From CAYVIB01 sp964451365 (lineage in GTDB: Bacteria > Pseudomonadota > Gammaproteobacteria > Pseudomonadales > Cellvibrionaceae): a DNA stretch of 64,000 bases. The position numbers and the translations under genes are program-made. Below are positions 43,558-52,207 of this stretch, piece by piece. The notes under the pieces were generated by a model that saw only the letters and a list, made by a program, of their open reading frames with translations, was not told the origin of the DNA and did not search any database. How positions within the stretch are numbered: position 1 is the first letter of the stretch; every line of letters begins with the position of its first letter. The DNA lies in the NCBI GenBank assembly GCA_964451365.1, contig CAYVIB010000029.1, positions 1-64,000 of the forward strand, written 5' to 3'.

Positions 43558-44511
43558 ATGTCTCAGGGCATGCAACCTCTGGCGCTTGATCTTGTTCTGC
43601 CGTGGCAAACGGACGCCGCGCAGGAGGAACGCTTCAAGAAAATTCTGAAGCGAGTCGTTGTTCCGTTTTTGATTTTGTTTATTTTGCTGCCTTTTCTGCC
43701 CGAACTGGATCTGGGGCCGGAGGAAATCGAAGAGCGGGTGGTCAAGACCCAAGTCATTCTTGAACCAAAAATAGTTGAGCCGCCACCCGCGCCTCCGCCA
43801 AAACCCAAACCGGTGGAACCGGTAAAGCCGCGGGAAGTTAAACCTGTTCCTGACCCGGTACCGCGGGTGGCGCCGGCATATGCCCCGAAATCGGCGGAGG
43901 AGCAGAAAGATTCCATCGCTAAATCGCAGGGCTTGAATAATTTGTCAAATCAGTTGGGCGCTTTACGCAAAAAACTCGACTTGGCCAAGCTGCAAAATAA
44001 AAATGTGTCCGACAGCAGCCAGGGTAGAGTCATGTACAGCGATCGCCAGGTATTGGGCAAGGAAAATGTCCAACGCAGTGACGGTATTGTGGTGGACGAC
44101 GCAGACATGAGAAACACCGGTATCGAACTGGCGGGCTACCAGGCAACCGAGGTGGAAGGGGTGATTCAGGGCGGTTCGGAATTTGGAGACCCGCAGTCGA
44201 GTTACCTTTCCTATCAACGCGGTAAACGGGATATGGAAAGTATTCGCCGTACATTGGAGCAAACCAAAAGCCGGGTTCACACGCTTTATCAAAAAGCGTT
44301 ATTGCAGCATCCGGATTTGGGCGGCAAGTTTAAATTTCAGCTCGTTATTGAGCCCAGCGGAGAGGTATCGAACCTGAAGTTGCTTACCAGCGAGTTGCAT
44401 ATAGACGATTTGGAAAGACAGTTCCTTGAGCACATTAAGCGCGTGAATTTTGGCGCGATGGATGTGTCACCAACTTCAGTCGAATACACTTTTGTGTTCC
44501 TGCCAAGTTAA
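43558..44511 (+). CDS. AgmX/PglI- or TonB-like energy-coupling protein
   Basis: 317 residues. A short cytoplasmic N-terminus is followed by one transmembrane helix (about 33-50), a Pro-rich periplasmic stretch (about 65-110; PPPAPPPKPKPVEPVKP), a flexible middle and a C-terminal TonB-like domain (about 250-317; LGGKFKFQLVIEPSGEVSNL). The C-terminus matches the AgmX/PglI type found in Myxococcus gliding proteins. It should carry energy from the ExbB/ExbD motor across the periplasm. The ATG at 43558 follows GGGAG at eight bases. Last gene of the motor operon. Confidence 0.85.
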   Translation: MSQGMQPLALDLVLPWQTDAAQEERFKKILKRVVVPFLILFILLPFLPELDLGPEEIEERVVKTQVILEPKIVEPPPAPPPKPKPVEPVKPREVKPVPDPVPRVAPAYAPKSAEEQKDSIAKSQGLNNLSNQLGALRKKLDLAKLQNKNVSDSSQGRVMYSDRQVLGKENVQRSDGIVVDDADMRNTGIELAGYQATEVEGVIQGGSEFGDPQSSYLSYQRGKRDMESIRRTLEQTKSRVHTLYQKALLQHPDLGGKFKFQLVIEPSGEVSNLKLLTSELHIDDLERQFLEHIKRVNFGAMDVSPTSVEYTFVFLPS

Positions 44512-44520
44512 CGCTTTGTG

Positions 44521-44543
44521 ACGCCAGTCACGATGGCTGGCGT
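44521..44543 (+). terminator. Possible terminator after the motor operon
   Basis: ACGCCAG (44521-44527) pairs with CTGGCGT (44537-44543) ten bases after the stop. The T-run comes only about 30 bases later, so this is weak evidence. Confidence 0.35.
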
Positions 44544-44666
44544 ACAGGTTGAGCGTCAACTTCCTTTCTTTATAGATTTTTTTGTTCAGTTATAAGAATC
44601 GATAACGCGGGTTATAAGCGACCTATATCGGAAATTTATATCAGCTTTTATTCATCATGCGGAAAA

Positions 44667-44713
44667 TTACGACCAACTTTTGACCTAGTTAACATCTAGG
44701 AAATTGGTCGTAA
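44667..44713. promoter_or_regulatory. Nested inverted repeat upstream of the fibro-slime gene
   Basis: TTACGACCAA (44667-44676) and TTGGTCGTAA (44704-44713) are a perfect 10-bp inverted repeat. Inside them, CCTAG (44684-44688) and CTAGG (44696-44700) pair around a seven-base loop. The structure lies about 160 bases before the ATG in a 360-base gene-free region. It could be an operator pair or an RNA leader element. No other feature is seen in that region. Confidence 0.6.
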
Positions 44714-44871
44714 ACGGGATTAAAAACTGTGCAACCAGACACACTTCACTTTCCTATTGTGTGAGATCGTACCGTCCCTTTCCCTAAAAACTAGCCATTC
44801 TTTAAAAAAGGGCTGCCGTGACTCAAGCGCAGTAGATCAACGATCAGAGTCTTGCTAAATGGTGATGAAGT

Positions 44872-47800
44872 ATGAGCTATAAAAAGAAATCTCTCTCGGT
44901 GGTACGGTTTTCTTTATTTGTTTGCACACTTGCGTTGTTCGGGTGCGGTGGTGGCGGTGGCGCCGAAAACACTCAGGCAAACGGATCGGGTGCCGACAGG
45001 GATCTCGCGCTTTCCGACGACACGCCGTTTGTGGTTGTGGAACGCGATGTAACGAGCGCGTCCACCAGCAATCAGGATCAGTTCAAATCCGCGCTCGAGT
45101 CGCGGGATACATCACCTCTGGATCTTTCCTCTCCCTACCAGTTTAACCCCGGAGCGAGGCTGCTGTTCCGTTCCAGCCTGGATGTCGACGCGATTGAGTT
45201 CGATGCGCTGGAATCCTATTTCGGATCGCCTGGTTACGACGTCAAGGACATGAACGTGTCCAAGGACGGCAGCAAATTGATATTCGCCGCTCACGGCCCC
45301 GCCGGTAACGTCAGCCACCGGACCTGGAGTATCTACGAATTTGATTTCGATACACTGGAAGTCCGGCGCATTATCGAAGACGATGAACTGGCCAACGCGG
45401 GGCAGGATACCAACCCGACATACGGCTCCGACGGCATCATCGTATTTTCCTCCGACCGCGCCGCCGGCAACCCCAATAACCCGATTGACCGCTTCGTGGC
45501 GGAAAACGAAGACTGCTATAAGGTTGGTCCCAGTGAGCGTCCTTCTCTGCTGCACTCAATGACCGGCACCGGCGAAAATATTGTTCAGCTCACTTACGGC
45601 AACAATCACGATACCACCCCCACTACCTTGCTCGATGGGCGGGTCAGCTTCATCCGCTGGTCGCGCAGTTACGAGTTACTAACGAACTGTCCCGACGGCA
45701 CCAAGGTGGCCGACCTGGCTCCGGCCGATCTTCCCAACGGCCTCTCCAATCCCGCCACCTGGTCCAATGAGCAGAAGTGCGCATATGCGATCGATACTCC
45801 AATCGGCCCGGCACTGGCCAGCAACAATTATTCATTGCTGACAATCAACCAGGACGGCTCGCAAATGGAGGCGTTGTATAAAACCGTCTCCGCGGAAGCT
45901 TCCGACGAGGAGTTTTTGTATATCGACAACATCGTCCAGGGCGAAGACGGATATCTGGTGGCTGTCCTCAAACACCAGTACAACCAGTTTATGGGCGGCA
46001 GCCTTATCAAGTTGAGGGAACCGGTGGAGAACGCGGATAACCGGGTTTACGGCGAACTTTCTCCAGTGCCGGTCACTTCAGGGGAAGTAAATCTCTATCC
46101 TTCCCAGCTTTCGGCCAAAGGCTGGTACAGCGCCATTGCGCCCTACCGCGACGGTACCCAACGTTTCCTGGTCAGTTGGTCCCAATGCGCCGTGGTAAAC
46201 GATGGCGTTTCCTCTTTCTGCCAGGGAACCGACGATCAGGGCGAAGCCAACGGTAAGTATGGTATCTGGATGTATGATCCGGCCACGGACAGTCGACTGC
46301 CGGTGATTACCGCAAAATCCAATGTCGTCTACAGTGAACTGGCCCTGAACCAGCCGCATGTCGGACTGGATTTGCCGTTTGAGCCCTACAACCCGAATTA
46401 CGTGGATAATACCGATGAAAGCCGGGTTATTTGTGACGATCCGAGCGTTCCCGTGCCGGAAGAGCCCGAGCCAGAATATCCTGTTACCCCGACTCCCGCT
46501 CCGGCAACTCCGACTCCGAGCATGGTTCCGACACTTGTTCCAGTGTCTCCGGTTCCGGTCACACCCACACCGGTTCCAGTCACACCCACACCGGTTGAGG
46601 TTACTCCGACTCCTGGTCCGGGTACTCCAACGCCGGTTCCTGTAACGCCGAGCCCCGCTCCGGTCACGCCGACTCCTGTCCCGGTGACGCCGACGCCGGT
46701 TCCGGTTACTCCAAGTCCCGATCCGGTGACGCCGACACCTGTTCCGGTTACTCCGACACCGGATCCCGTGACGCCGACGCCAGTTCCGGTCACTCCCACT
46801 CCGAGCCCGGTTCCGGTCACTCCAACTCCGAGTCCGGACCCTGTGACGCCGACCCCGACACCTGCTCCGGAGGAGCCGGTAAATAATCCGCCGGTAGCTG
46901 ACGCGGGTGACGATAGCACCGTTTATCCGGGTGATCTGGTGGCATTGAATGGTTCCGGCAGTACCGATATGGACGGTGATGCCCTGACTTACTCCTGGCA
47001 AATCGTCAGCCTGCCGGAAGGCAGTATGGCGGAACTCTCCGATCCGACGAACGTCACTCCGGAATTTGTTGCCGACGCATTCGGTACCTATGTGATTGAG
47101 CTGATCGTTAATGACGGCAAAGAAGACAGTGCGCCCGACAGCGTGACTATCAATACCCTTAATAGCCGACCCATTGCCGATGCGGGCCCGGATAAATCGG
47201 CATACCTGGGTGAACTGGTGGTATTCGATGGCAGCGGCAGTTCCGACCCGGACGGCGACCTGCTGAGTTATACGTGGCATCTGGTCAGCAAGCCGGACGG
47301 CAGCGCGACCGAGCTTTACGGCACGGATCAGATTTCCCCGACCTTGGAAGTGGATGTCGTTGGTGATTACAAGATTAAACTGGTTGTCAACGACGGTGTC
47401 CAGGACAGCGAGGCGGATTACGTCCTGGTTTCCACCCTTAATTCACGTCCTGTTGCAAATGCGGGTGAGGATCAGTCCGATGATCTCGGTACGTCGTTTA
47501 TGCTCAATGGCAGCGCCAGTTCCGACCCGGACGGTGATGACCTGACATACAGCTGGAGCTTGATCAGCCAGCCGGAAAACAGTACCGCCACTCTGGTGGA
47601 CAGCAGTGGCGCCATGCCCACCCTGACCCCGGACTTGGCGGGAGATTACATCGCTCAGTTGATCGTCAATGACGGTGCGTTGGACAGCGAGCCTGATACT
47701 GTCAGCATCAGTGCCGAGCAGGCGGTGTGTGATACCTCCAGTATTCGCAGCCGGTTGATTCCGTTCACTCTGCGTGACTTCCGTGATTCACACCGGGATT

Positions 47801-48363
47801 TTGAATATCGCATCGAGGAAGATTACGGAATCGTCGAAGAATGGTTGGGTGCGGACAGACTGCCTGTTTATGCCCACGGCAATAGCGGTACTGCCACCAC
47901 ACATACAGCTGAGGAATTTAACCAATGGTACCGTGACGTTGAAAACGTCAACTATCCCGTACAGCACAACCTGGAAATTACGCGGGATGAAGGTTCCTCC
48001 GTCTGGACATTCGCCGATAGCACCTTCTTCCCGTTGGATGGTATGGGCTTTGGCAACCAGGGCCGCGTCCATAACTACCACTTCACCCTGGAAGGCCATA
48101 TGGAGTTTTACTACGAAGGTGGCGAAGAGTTTACCTTCCGCGGTGATGATGACCTCTGGGTTTTCATCAACGGTAGACTGGCGCTGGATATCGGTGGTGT
48201 TCACGGTGAAATCACCAGAACGATTTCACTGGATGAGCTGGCGGATAAATTGGGTATCGAAGCCGGTAACACTTACAGTTTCGACCTGTTCTTCGCGGAG
48301 CGACACACCACCGAATCCAACTTCAAGTTCCAGACCAATATCAATCTGGAGTGCTCACCCTAA
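44872..48363 (+). CDS. Multidomain lipoprotein with PKD repeats and fibro-slime domain
   Basis: 1163 residues. The lipobox LFGCGGGG gives acylation near C25. Residues about 75-520 have TolB/PD40-like propeller repeats (VSKDGSKLIFAA, YGSDGIIVFSSDRA). About 539-669 is a Pro/Thr linker of PVTPTP units. Three PKD/Ig-type domains follow (about 671-955), each with ADAG, SxDPDGDxLxYxW and GDYxxxLxVNDG motifs. A C-terminal fibro-slime (PA14-related) domain spans about 965-1163, starting with IPFTLRDFRDSHRDFEY and containing FRGDDDLWVFINGRLALDIG. Fibro-slime proteins are known from Fibrobacter and slime moulds as extracellular matrix or adhesion proteins. A surface adhesin is my inference; carbohydrate binding is likely. 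Confidence 0.86.
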   Translation: MSYKKKSLSVVRFSLFVCTLALFGCGGGGGAENTQANGSGADRDLALSDDTPFVVVERDVTSASTSNQDQFKSALESRDTSPLDLSSPYQFNPGARLLFRSSLDVDAIEFDALESYFGSPGYDVKDMNVSKDGSKLIFAAHGPAGNVSHRTWSIYEFDFDTLEVRRIIEDDELANAGQDTNPTYGSDGIIVFSSDRAAGNPNNPIDRFVAENEDCYKVGPSERPSLLHSMTGTGENIVQLTYGNNHDTTPTTLLDGRVSFIRWSRSYELLTNCPDGTKVADLAPADLPNGLSNPATWSNEQKCAYAIDTPIGPALASNNYSLLTINQDGSQMEALYKTVSAEASDEEFLYIDNIVQGEDGYLVAVLKHQYNQFMGGSLIKLREPVENADNRVYGELSPVPVTSGEVNLYPSQLSAKGWYSAIAPYRDGTQRFLVSWSQCAVVNDGVSSFCQGTDDQGEANGKYGIWMYDPATDSRLPVITAKSNVVYSELALNQPHVGLDLPFEPYNPNYVDNTDESRVICDDPSVPVPEEPEPEYPVTPTPAPATPTPSMVPTLVPVSPVPVTPTPVPVTPTPVEVTPTPGPGTPTPVPVTPSPAPVTPTPVPVTPTPVPVTPSPDPVTPTPVPVTPTPDPVTPTPVPVTPTPSPVPVTPTPSPDPVTPTPTPAPEEPVNNPPVADAGDDSTVYPGDLVALNGSGSTDMDGDALTYSWQIVSLPEGSMAELSDPTNVTPEFVADAFGTYVIELIVNDGKEDSAPDSVTINTLNSRPIADAGPDKSAYLGELVVFDGSGSSDPDGDLLSYTWHLVSKPDGSATELYGTDQISPTLEVDVVGDYKIKLVVNDGVQDSEADYVLVSTLNSRPVANAGEDQSDDLGTSFMLNGSASSDPDGDDLTYSWSLISQPENSTATLVDSSGAMPTLTPDLAGDYIAQLIVNDGALDSEPDTVSISAEQAVCDTSSIRSRLIPFTLRDFRDSHRDFEYRIEEDYGIVEEWLGADRLPVYAHGNSGTATTHTAEEFNQWYRDVENVNYPVQHNLEITRDEGSSVWTFADSTFFPLDGMGFGNQGRVHNYHFTLEGHMEFYYEGGEEFTFRGDDDLWVFINGRLALDIGGVHGEITRTISLDELADKLGIEAGNTYSFDLFFAERHTTESNFKFQTNINLECSP
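46486..46880 (+). repeat. Pro/Thr-rich tandem repeat linker
   Basis: Around 130 codons of imperfect repeats encoding VTPTPVP and VTPSPDP units, inside the fibro-slime lipoprotein gene. Codon use varies between units (CCG, CCA, CCC, CCT). Such linkers are extended and often glycosylated, and they space the anchored part from the outer domains. Repeat number may vary between strains. Confidence 0.85.
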
Positions 48364-48382
48364 ACTCCACCGGTAATCATTC

Positions 48383-48409
48383 AAAACGCCTCCGAATGGA
48401 GGCGTTTTT
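48383..48409 (+). terminator. Intrinsic terminator after the fibro-slime gene
   Basis: AAAACGCCTCC (48383-48393) and GGAGGCGTTTT (48398-48408) form a perfect 11-bp stem with a GAAT tetraloop and a T5 tail. It can work for both convergent genes. Confidence 0.9.
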
Positions 48410-48423
48410 GTAGATACGTTGAA

Positions 48424-48894
48424 TCAACCGGAGAATTTTTCCGTTCGGACAATATGCTTCGCGCGAATAAAATCCCCATGGGCCACATGAATTAAATCGG
48501 CCACCTTGCGAATGACATACTCTTCGTATTTATCCAGGTCACCGTCGGCATAGGCAATCGCCCACATTCCCTTCACCAGTTCAAACTTTTCTTCCATTGA
48601 GCAATATTGGTTGATTAACTGCGTGAACTGATAAAGTGAAGTGGATTCCTCGGTTTCATTGTGGGCGAGGAGGGCGAGTTTTTCGCAATCCTCGGCGGAA
48701 ATGTTGAATTGATCCTGGAGAATATTTTTCAGTGCCGTCATTTCCTTCTGATCAAATTCGTGGTCGACAACGGCAACTTCAATAAGCAACGCGGCACTGG
48801 CAAGGCGACGTTTTTCCTCGGTTAAATGACCGGTTTTTTCGGCTTCGTTTCCACCCAGTTCGTTTTGAAAGAAATCCTTTATTTTTGCCAGCAT
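48424..48894 (-). CDS. TerB-like protein
   Basis: 156-residue soluble all-helical protein of the TerB/DUF533-like type (COG4103). The pattern ASAALLIEVAVVDHEFDQKE and MWAIAYADGDLDKYEEYVIRKVADL contains the acidic metal-binding positions of the family. TerB proteins are associated with tellurite resistance and envelope stress, but lone TerB-like proteins are usually of unknown role. There are no other ter genes here. Convergent with the fibro-slime gene. Confidence 0.85.
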   Translation of the reverse strand: MLAKIKDFFQNELGGNEAEKTGHLTEEKRRLASAALLIEVAVVDHEFDQKEMTALKNILQDQFNISAEDCEKLALLAHNETEESTSLYQFTQLINQYCSMEEKFELVKGMWAIAYADGDLDKYEEYVIRKVADLIHVAHGDFIRAKHIVRTEKFSG

Positions 48895-48989
48895 AGGATT
48901 ACGCCCTTAAATTGAGAATACGTGTTTTTCTTTCGAGAGGGGAAGAGCCGGATGGTTCCCGTTCTGTTGCGAGATAGGGCGGTCGGCAT

Positions 48990-49030
48990 GGCGCCACCCG
49001 CCGTTGAGCAGAGAAGTGGCGGGTGGCGCC
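48990..49030. repeat. Perfect 13-bp inverted repeat in a GC-rich repeat
   Basis: GGCGCCACCCGCC (48990-49002) and GGCGGGTGGCGCC (49018-49030) are exact complements with a 15-base loop, 36 bases after the talB stop. It could end talB transcription, although no T-run follows. Part of one arm and loop is repeated at 5431-5445. Confidence 0.7.
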
Positions 49031-49065
49031 CGACGTGTCGGACCATCGCTTACCCGCCCTGCAAG

Positions 49066-50001
49066 TTACGCTTTTTTGCTTTTCAGCAGGTTTTCCAGGC
49101 TGATTTGGTCGGCGGCAAAACCGCGAATGCCCTGGGCCAGTTTTTCCGTCGCCATTGCATCTTCATTATTGGAGAAGCGGAACCGGGCTTCGTTTTCCTG
49201 CAATTTTGGAATCGCCTCACCCATGTTGTCCGGAGTCAACATACGCTCCAGTTTGCCGTTGTCCGCTTCCAGTTCGCCCAGCAACTGCGGGCTGATGGTC
49301 AGGCGGTCGCAGCCGGCGAGGGCTTCCAGTTCACCGGTGTTGCGAAAACTCGCGCCCATCACAACGGTATTGTAGCCGTGCTGCTTGTAGTAGTTGTAAA
49401 TGCGGGTAACCGAGACCACGCCCGGATCTTCGTGTGGGGCGTATTCCTTTTTATCGGAGTTGGCCTTGTACCAGTCCAGAATCCGGCCCACGAAGGGGGA
49501 GATCAGGAATACACCGGCATCGGCGCAAGCGGCTGCCTGGCTGAAGCTGAACAGCAGGGTCAGGTTACAGTTAATGCCTTCTTTTTCCAGGATTTCCGCC
49601 GCGCGAATACCTTCCCAGGTGGAAGCCAGCTTAATCAGGACGCGGTCTCTCTCCACACCCGCTTTGGCGTACAGGTCGATCAGGTGCTTGGCTTTGTTGA
49701 TGGAGGCTTCGGTATCGAAGGACAACTTGGCGTCCACCTCGGTGGAAACGCGTCCGGGAACAATCTTCAGGATTTCACAGCCAATGGCCACGGCCAGGTG
49801 GTCACACGCATCGTCAATGGAGCTGGTTTCCGCCAATACCTTTTGTACCAGTGAATCGTATTGTGGCAGTTGAGCGGCTTTGTACAGGAGAGAAGGGTTG
49901 GTGGTTGCGTCGATTGGCTGATACTTCTTGATCGCCTCGATATCACCCGTATCGGCGACGACAGTGGAATATTGCTTCAATTGCTCAAGTTTGTTTGTCA
50001 T
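49066..50001 (-). CDS. talB: Transaldolase
   Basis: 311 residues. It exchanges dihydroxyacetone units between sedoheptulose-7-phosphate and glyceraldehyde-3-phosphate in the pentose phosphate pathway. The Schiff-base lysine is in LIKLASTWEGI (K124), and DATTNPSLLYKA and LTLLFSFSQAAACADAGVFL are family segments. ATG at 50001 has GGGGAG five bases upstream; a frame extending to 50058 is rejected. Monocistronic, followed by a GC-rich hairpin. Confidence 0.96.
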   Translation of the reverse strand: MTNKLEQLKQYSTVVADTGDIEAIKKYQPIDATTNPSLLYKAAQLPQYDSLVQKVLAETSSIDDACDHLAVAIGCEILKIVPGRVSTEVDAKLSFDTEASINKAKHLIDLYAKAGVERDRVLIKLASTWEGIRAAEILEKEGINCNLTLLFSFSQAAACADAGVFLISPFVGRILDWYKANSDKKEYAPHEDPGVVSVTRIYNYYKQHGYNTVVMGASFRNTGELEALAGCDRLTISPQLLGELEADNGKLERMLTPDNMGEAIPKLQENEARFRFSNNEDAMATEKLAQGIRGFAADQISLENLLKSKKA

Positions 50002-50157
50002 ACGACTCCCCGTAAAACCTCGGTTAACAGAAATGGGTATTATCCCGGTTGCCGGCAATTGCTACAACCGGTGAATATAACGGCGCGGCATGATGGCCAG
50101 AAAATGGGCGCATATTGTAGCAAACACTATAAGAGGTGGCACGACATCGCGCGTTTT

Positions 50158-51168
50158 TTAATACCGGGTACATAGCGCCTGGCGAACGATATCCGTATTA
50201 ATTTCGGGGTCATGGATATTTTCGGTGATATGCCGGCGAAACGCCCTGGCACCGGGCTGGCCGGCATATAGGCCCAGGATGTGGCGGGTCATATGGTGCA
50301 GCCGGGTTCCTGCTGCCTGTTCCCGCTCCATGTAGCGTATAAACCCCTCCAGTACCTCTTCCCGGGTCGCCGTTTGCTGTTCCGAACCAAATATTTCCCG
50401 GTCTACTTTCGCCAGGAAATAGGGGTTTTGATAGGCTTCGCGACCCACCATAACGCCGTCCACCCGTTCCAGCAGGAAATGGCACTGATCAAGTGTTTTG
50501 ATACCACCATTAATGATGATCTCCAGCCCGGGAAACTCCTCTTTAAGCTGGAAGATCAGTTCGTACTTCAATGGCGGAATTTCGCGATTTTCCTTGGGAC
50601 TCAGGCCCTTGAGCCAGGCTTTGCGGGCGTGGATGATGAAGGTTTTGCACCCGGCTTCAGCCACGGTGGCGACAAAATGTCGCATATCCGCATAATCCTC
50701 CATCTCGTCGATGCCAATCCGGTGTTTGATGGTGACCGGAATCGAGCAGGCGTCTTTCATCGCCGCCATGCATTCGGCCACCAGGTCGGATTCGGCCATC
50801 AATACCGCGCCGATTTTTCCGGACTGCACCCTGTCACTGGGGCAGCCACAGTTTAAATTGACTTCATTATAGCCCCAGTCCTCCGCCATCTTGGCGCATT
50901 GCGCCAGCGCGGCGGGGTCGCTGCCCCCCAGTTGGAGCGAGACGGGCGCTTCCTCGCGGTTAAAGCGTAAAAAGCGTTCACGGTCGCCATGCAGCAAGGC
51001 ACCCGTGGTTACCATTTCTGTATAGAGCACCGCGTGTTTTGTCAGTAACCGCCAAAAATACCGGCAGTGGCGGTCACTCCAGTCCATCATAGGGGCGACG
51101 CAAAAGCGATGCGGGTTGGGTGGTCGAGGTAGTGCTGGTTCTCCATAAATGTTAAACGATTTTTCCAC
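50158..51168 (-). CDS. dusA: tRNA-dihydrouridine(20/20a) synthase
   Basis: 336-residue FMN enzyme that reduces U20/U20a in the D-loop of tRNA. The active-site cysteine is in NCGCPSDRVQSGKIGAVLM (C109), and FCVAPMMDWSDRHCRYF and IHARKAWLKGLSPKENREIPP are DusA-specific. The start is GTG at 51168, without a strong ribosome site. The gene begins about 100 bases from a decayed helicase. dusA 5' ends are known integration targets for some mobile elements, but no integrase is present here. Confidence 0.95.
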   Translation of the reverse strand: MEKSFNIYGEPALPRPPNPHRFCVAPMMDWSDRHCRYFWRLLTKHAVLYTEMVTTGALLHGDRERFLRFNREEAPVSLQLGGSDPAALAQCAKMAEDWGYNEVNLNCGCPSDRVQSGKIGAVLMAESDLVAECMAAMKDACSIPVTIKHRIGIDEMEDYADMRHFVATVAEAGCKTFIIHARKAWLKGLSPKENREIPPLKYELIFQLKEEFPGLEIIINGGIKTLDQCHFLLERVDGVMVGREAYQNPYFLAKVDREIFGSEQQTATREEVLEGFIRYMEREQAAGTRLHHMTRHILGLYAGQPGARAFRRHITENIHDPEINTDIVRQALCTRY

Positions 51169-51273
51169 TGTTAAATTGTTCTCATTTCAACGGTTCCCGG
51201 TTTGGGGGGTAAAGGTATCGATTCAGGTTTGTGCTGATCGGCAAGTTGCATTCTTGCGCGACAAATATCCCTT

Positions 51274-52103
51274 GTGATTTACTCTCGCGCTGTCACAACC
51301 ATTTTACCTGCCAAGACTGTGGTTGACTCGGTTGAGACGCGAAATTCATACAAAAATCCGCATCTGGACGGCAAGGTGGCACAAAAACAACGCCAGCGAT
51401 TGGTGCGCGCATTCCAGGACAACGCCGACTGCCGTTTATTTTTAACCACCAACGCTGGCGCCACGGGATTGAACCTGCAGGCGCCAACACAGTAATCAAT
51501 GTGGATCTGCCGTGGAATCCGGCGCTGCTGGAACAGCGCATCGCCCGCGCACACCGCATGGGACAGAAGCGGCCGATTCAAGTGTACCTGCTGGTGACGA
51601 CCGACACGCTGGAGGAGCGCCTGCTCGCCACCTTGTCCAGCAAGTCGGAATTATTTGCCGCTGCCCTTGATCCCTCCGCCGATGTGGATGCGGTCGATTT
51701 CCTTTCCGGCATGGAGGCGCTTAAAAAACGCCTGCAACAGCTACTTACGCCGGTCGAAGCGGCGCCTTTTGATGAGCGTGGCTTCAACAGTGAACAGCAA
51801 CAGGCATTGCAGCTGCAGGCGCGTGAACAAAGGCAAACCCAGGTAGCCAATGCCGGCGGTCAGTTGCTGGGCGCGGCTTTTCAATTGCTTGACGGCCTAT
51901 TACCGGAGCAGGCCCTGTCTCACACTCCGGACGCGCAACAACGGATGCAGTCCGCGCTGGAAGAAAAACTGCGGGACTGTGTGGAGGTACGCGAGGATGG
52001 CGGCATCACGCTGGCGATCAACTTCCCCGATCAGGCGGCCTTGAGTCATATGGCGGGGGTATTGGCGAAAACGCTTCTATTGACACAAAAGGCGGAGGAG
52101 TAA
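51274..52103 (+). pseudogene. Decayed SNF2/DEAD-type helicase C-terminal fragment
   Basis: Two frames together encode the C-terminal helicase lobe of a SNF2-type ATPase: LDGKVAQKQRQRLVRAF and FLTTNAGATGLNLQ in the first, then NVDLPWNPALLEQRIARAHR and the tail in the second. The first stops at TAA (51493-51495). Restoring one base near 51483 would read through ACA GTA ATC AAT into the second frame, so a single-base deletion is the simplest cause. Everything N-terminal to about position 51340 (the whole first helicase lobe) is missing. It precedes the PIF1-like helicase by about 100 bases. Confidence 0.82.
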
Positions 52104-52207
52104 AAGAGTGGGCAGGCAGCGGTGTTTCATCAAATATGGGATAACTGTTTTAGGTGAAACGGACCTAAGAGTTTTTGTGAAAACTGATTAGATGAAAGGG
52201 AGTTCAT

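Noticed and set aside
41682..44511. Ordinary Tol-Pal or TonB-ExbB-ExbD locus
   Set aside because: TolA, TolB, Pal and TonB-dependent receptor genes are absent next to it, there are two unequal ExbD genes, and three TPR genes precede it.
46486..46880. CRISPR-like array, suggested by short repeating units
   Set aside because: The units are in frame, imperfect and without unique spacers; they encode a Pro/Thr linker.
46078..47280. Minus-strand 400-codon frame rich in Arg and Asn opposite the Pro/Thr linker
   Set aside because: The repeat composition of the real gene produces the frame; the predicted protein is low complexity without a domain.
51168..52104. Integrated element at the dusA 5' end
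   Set aside because: dusA is a known integration target, but there is no integrase, no att-like direct repeat and only a decayed helicase beside it.
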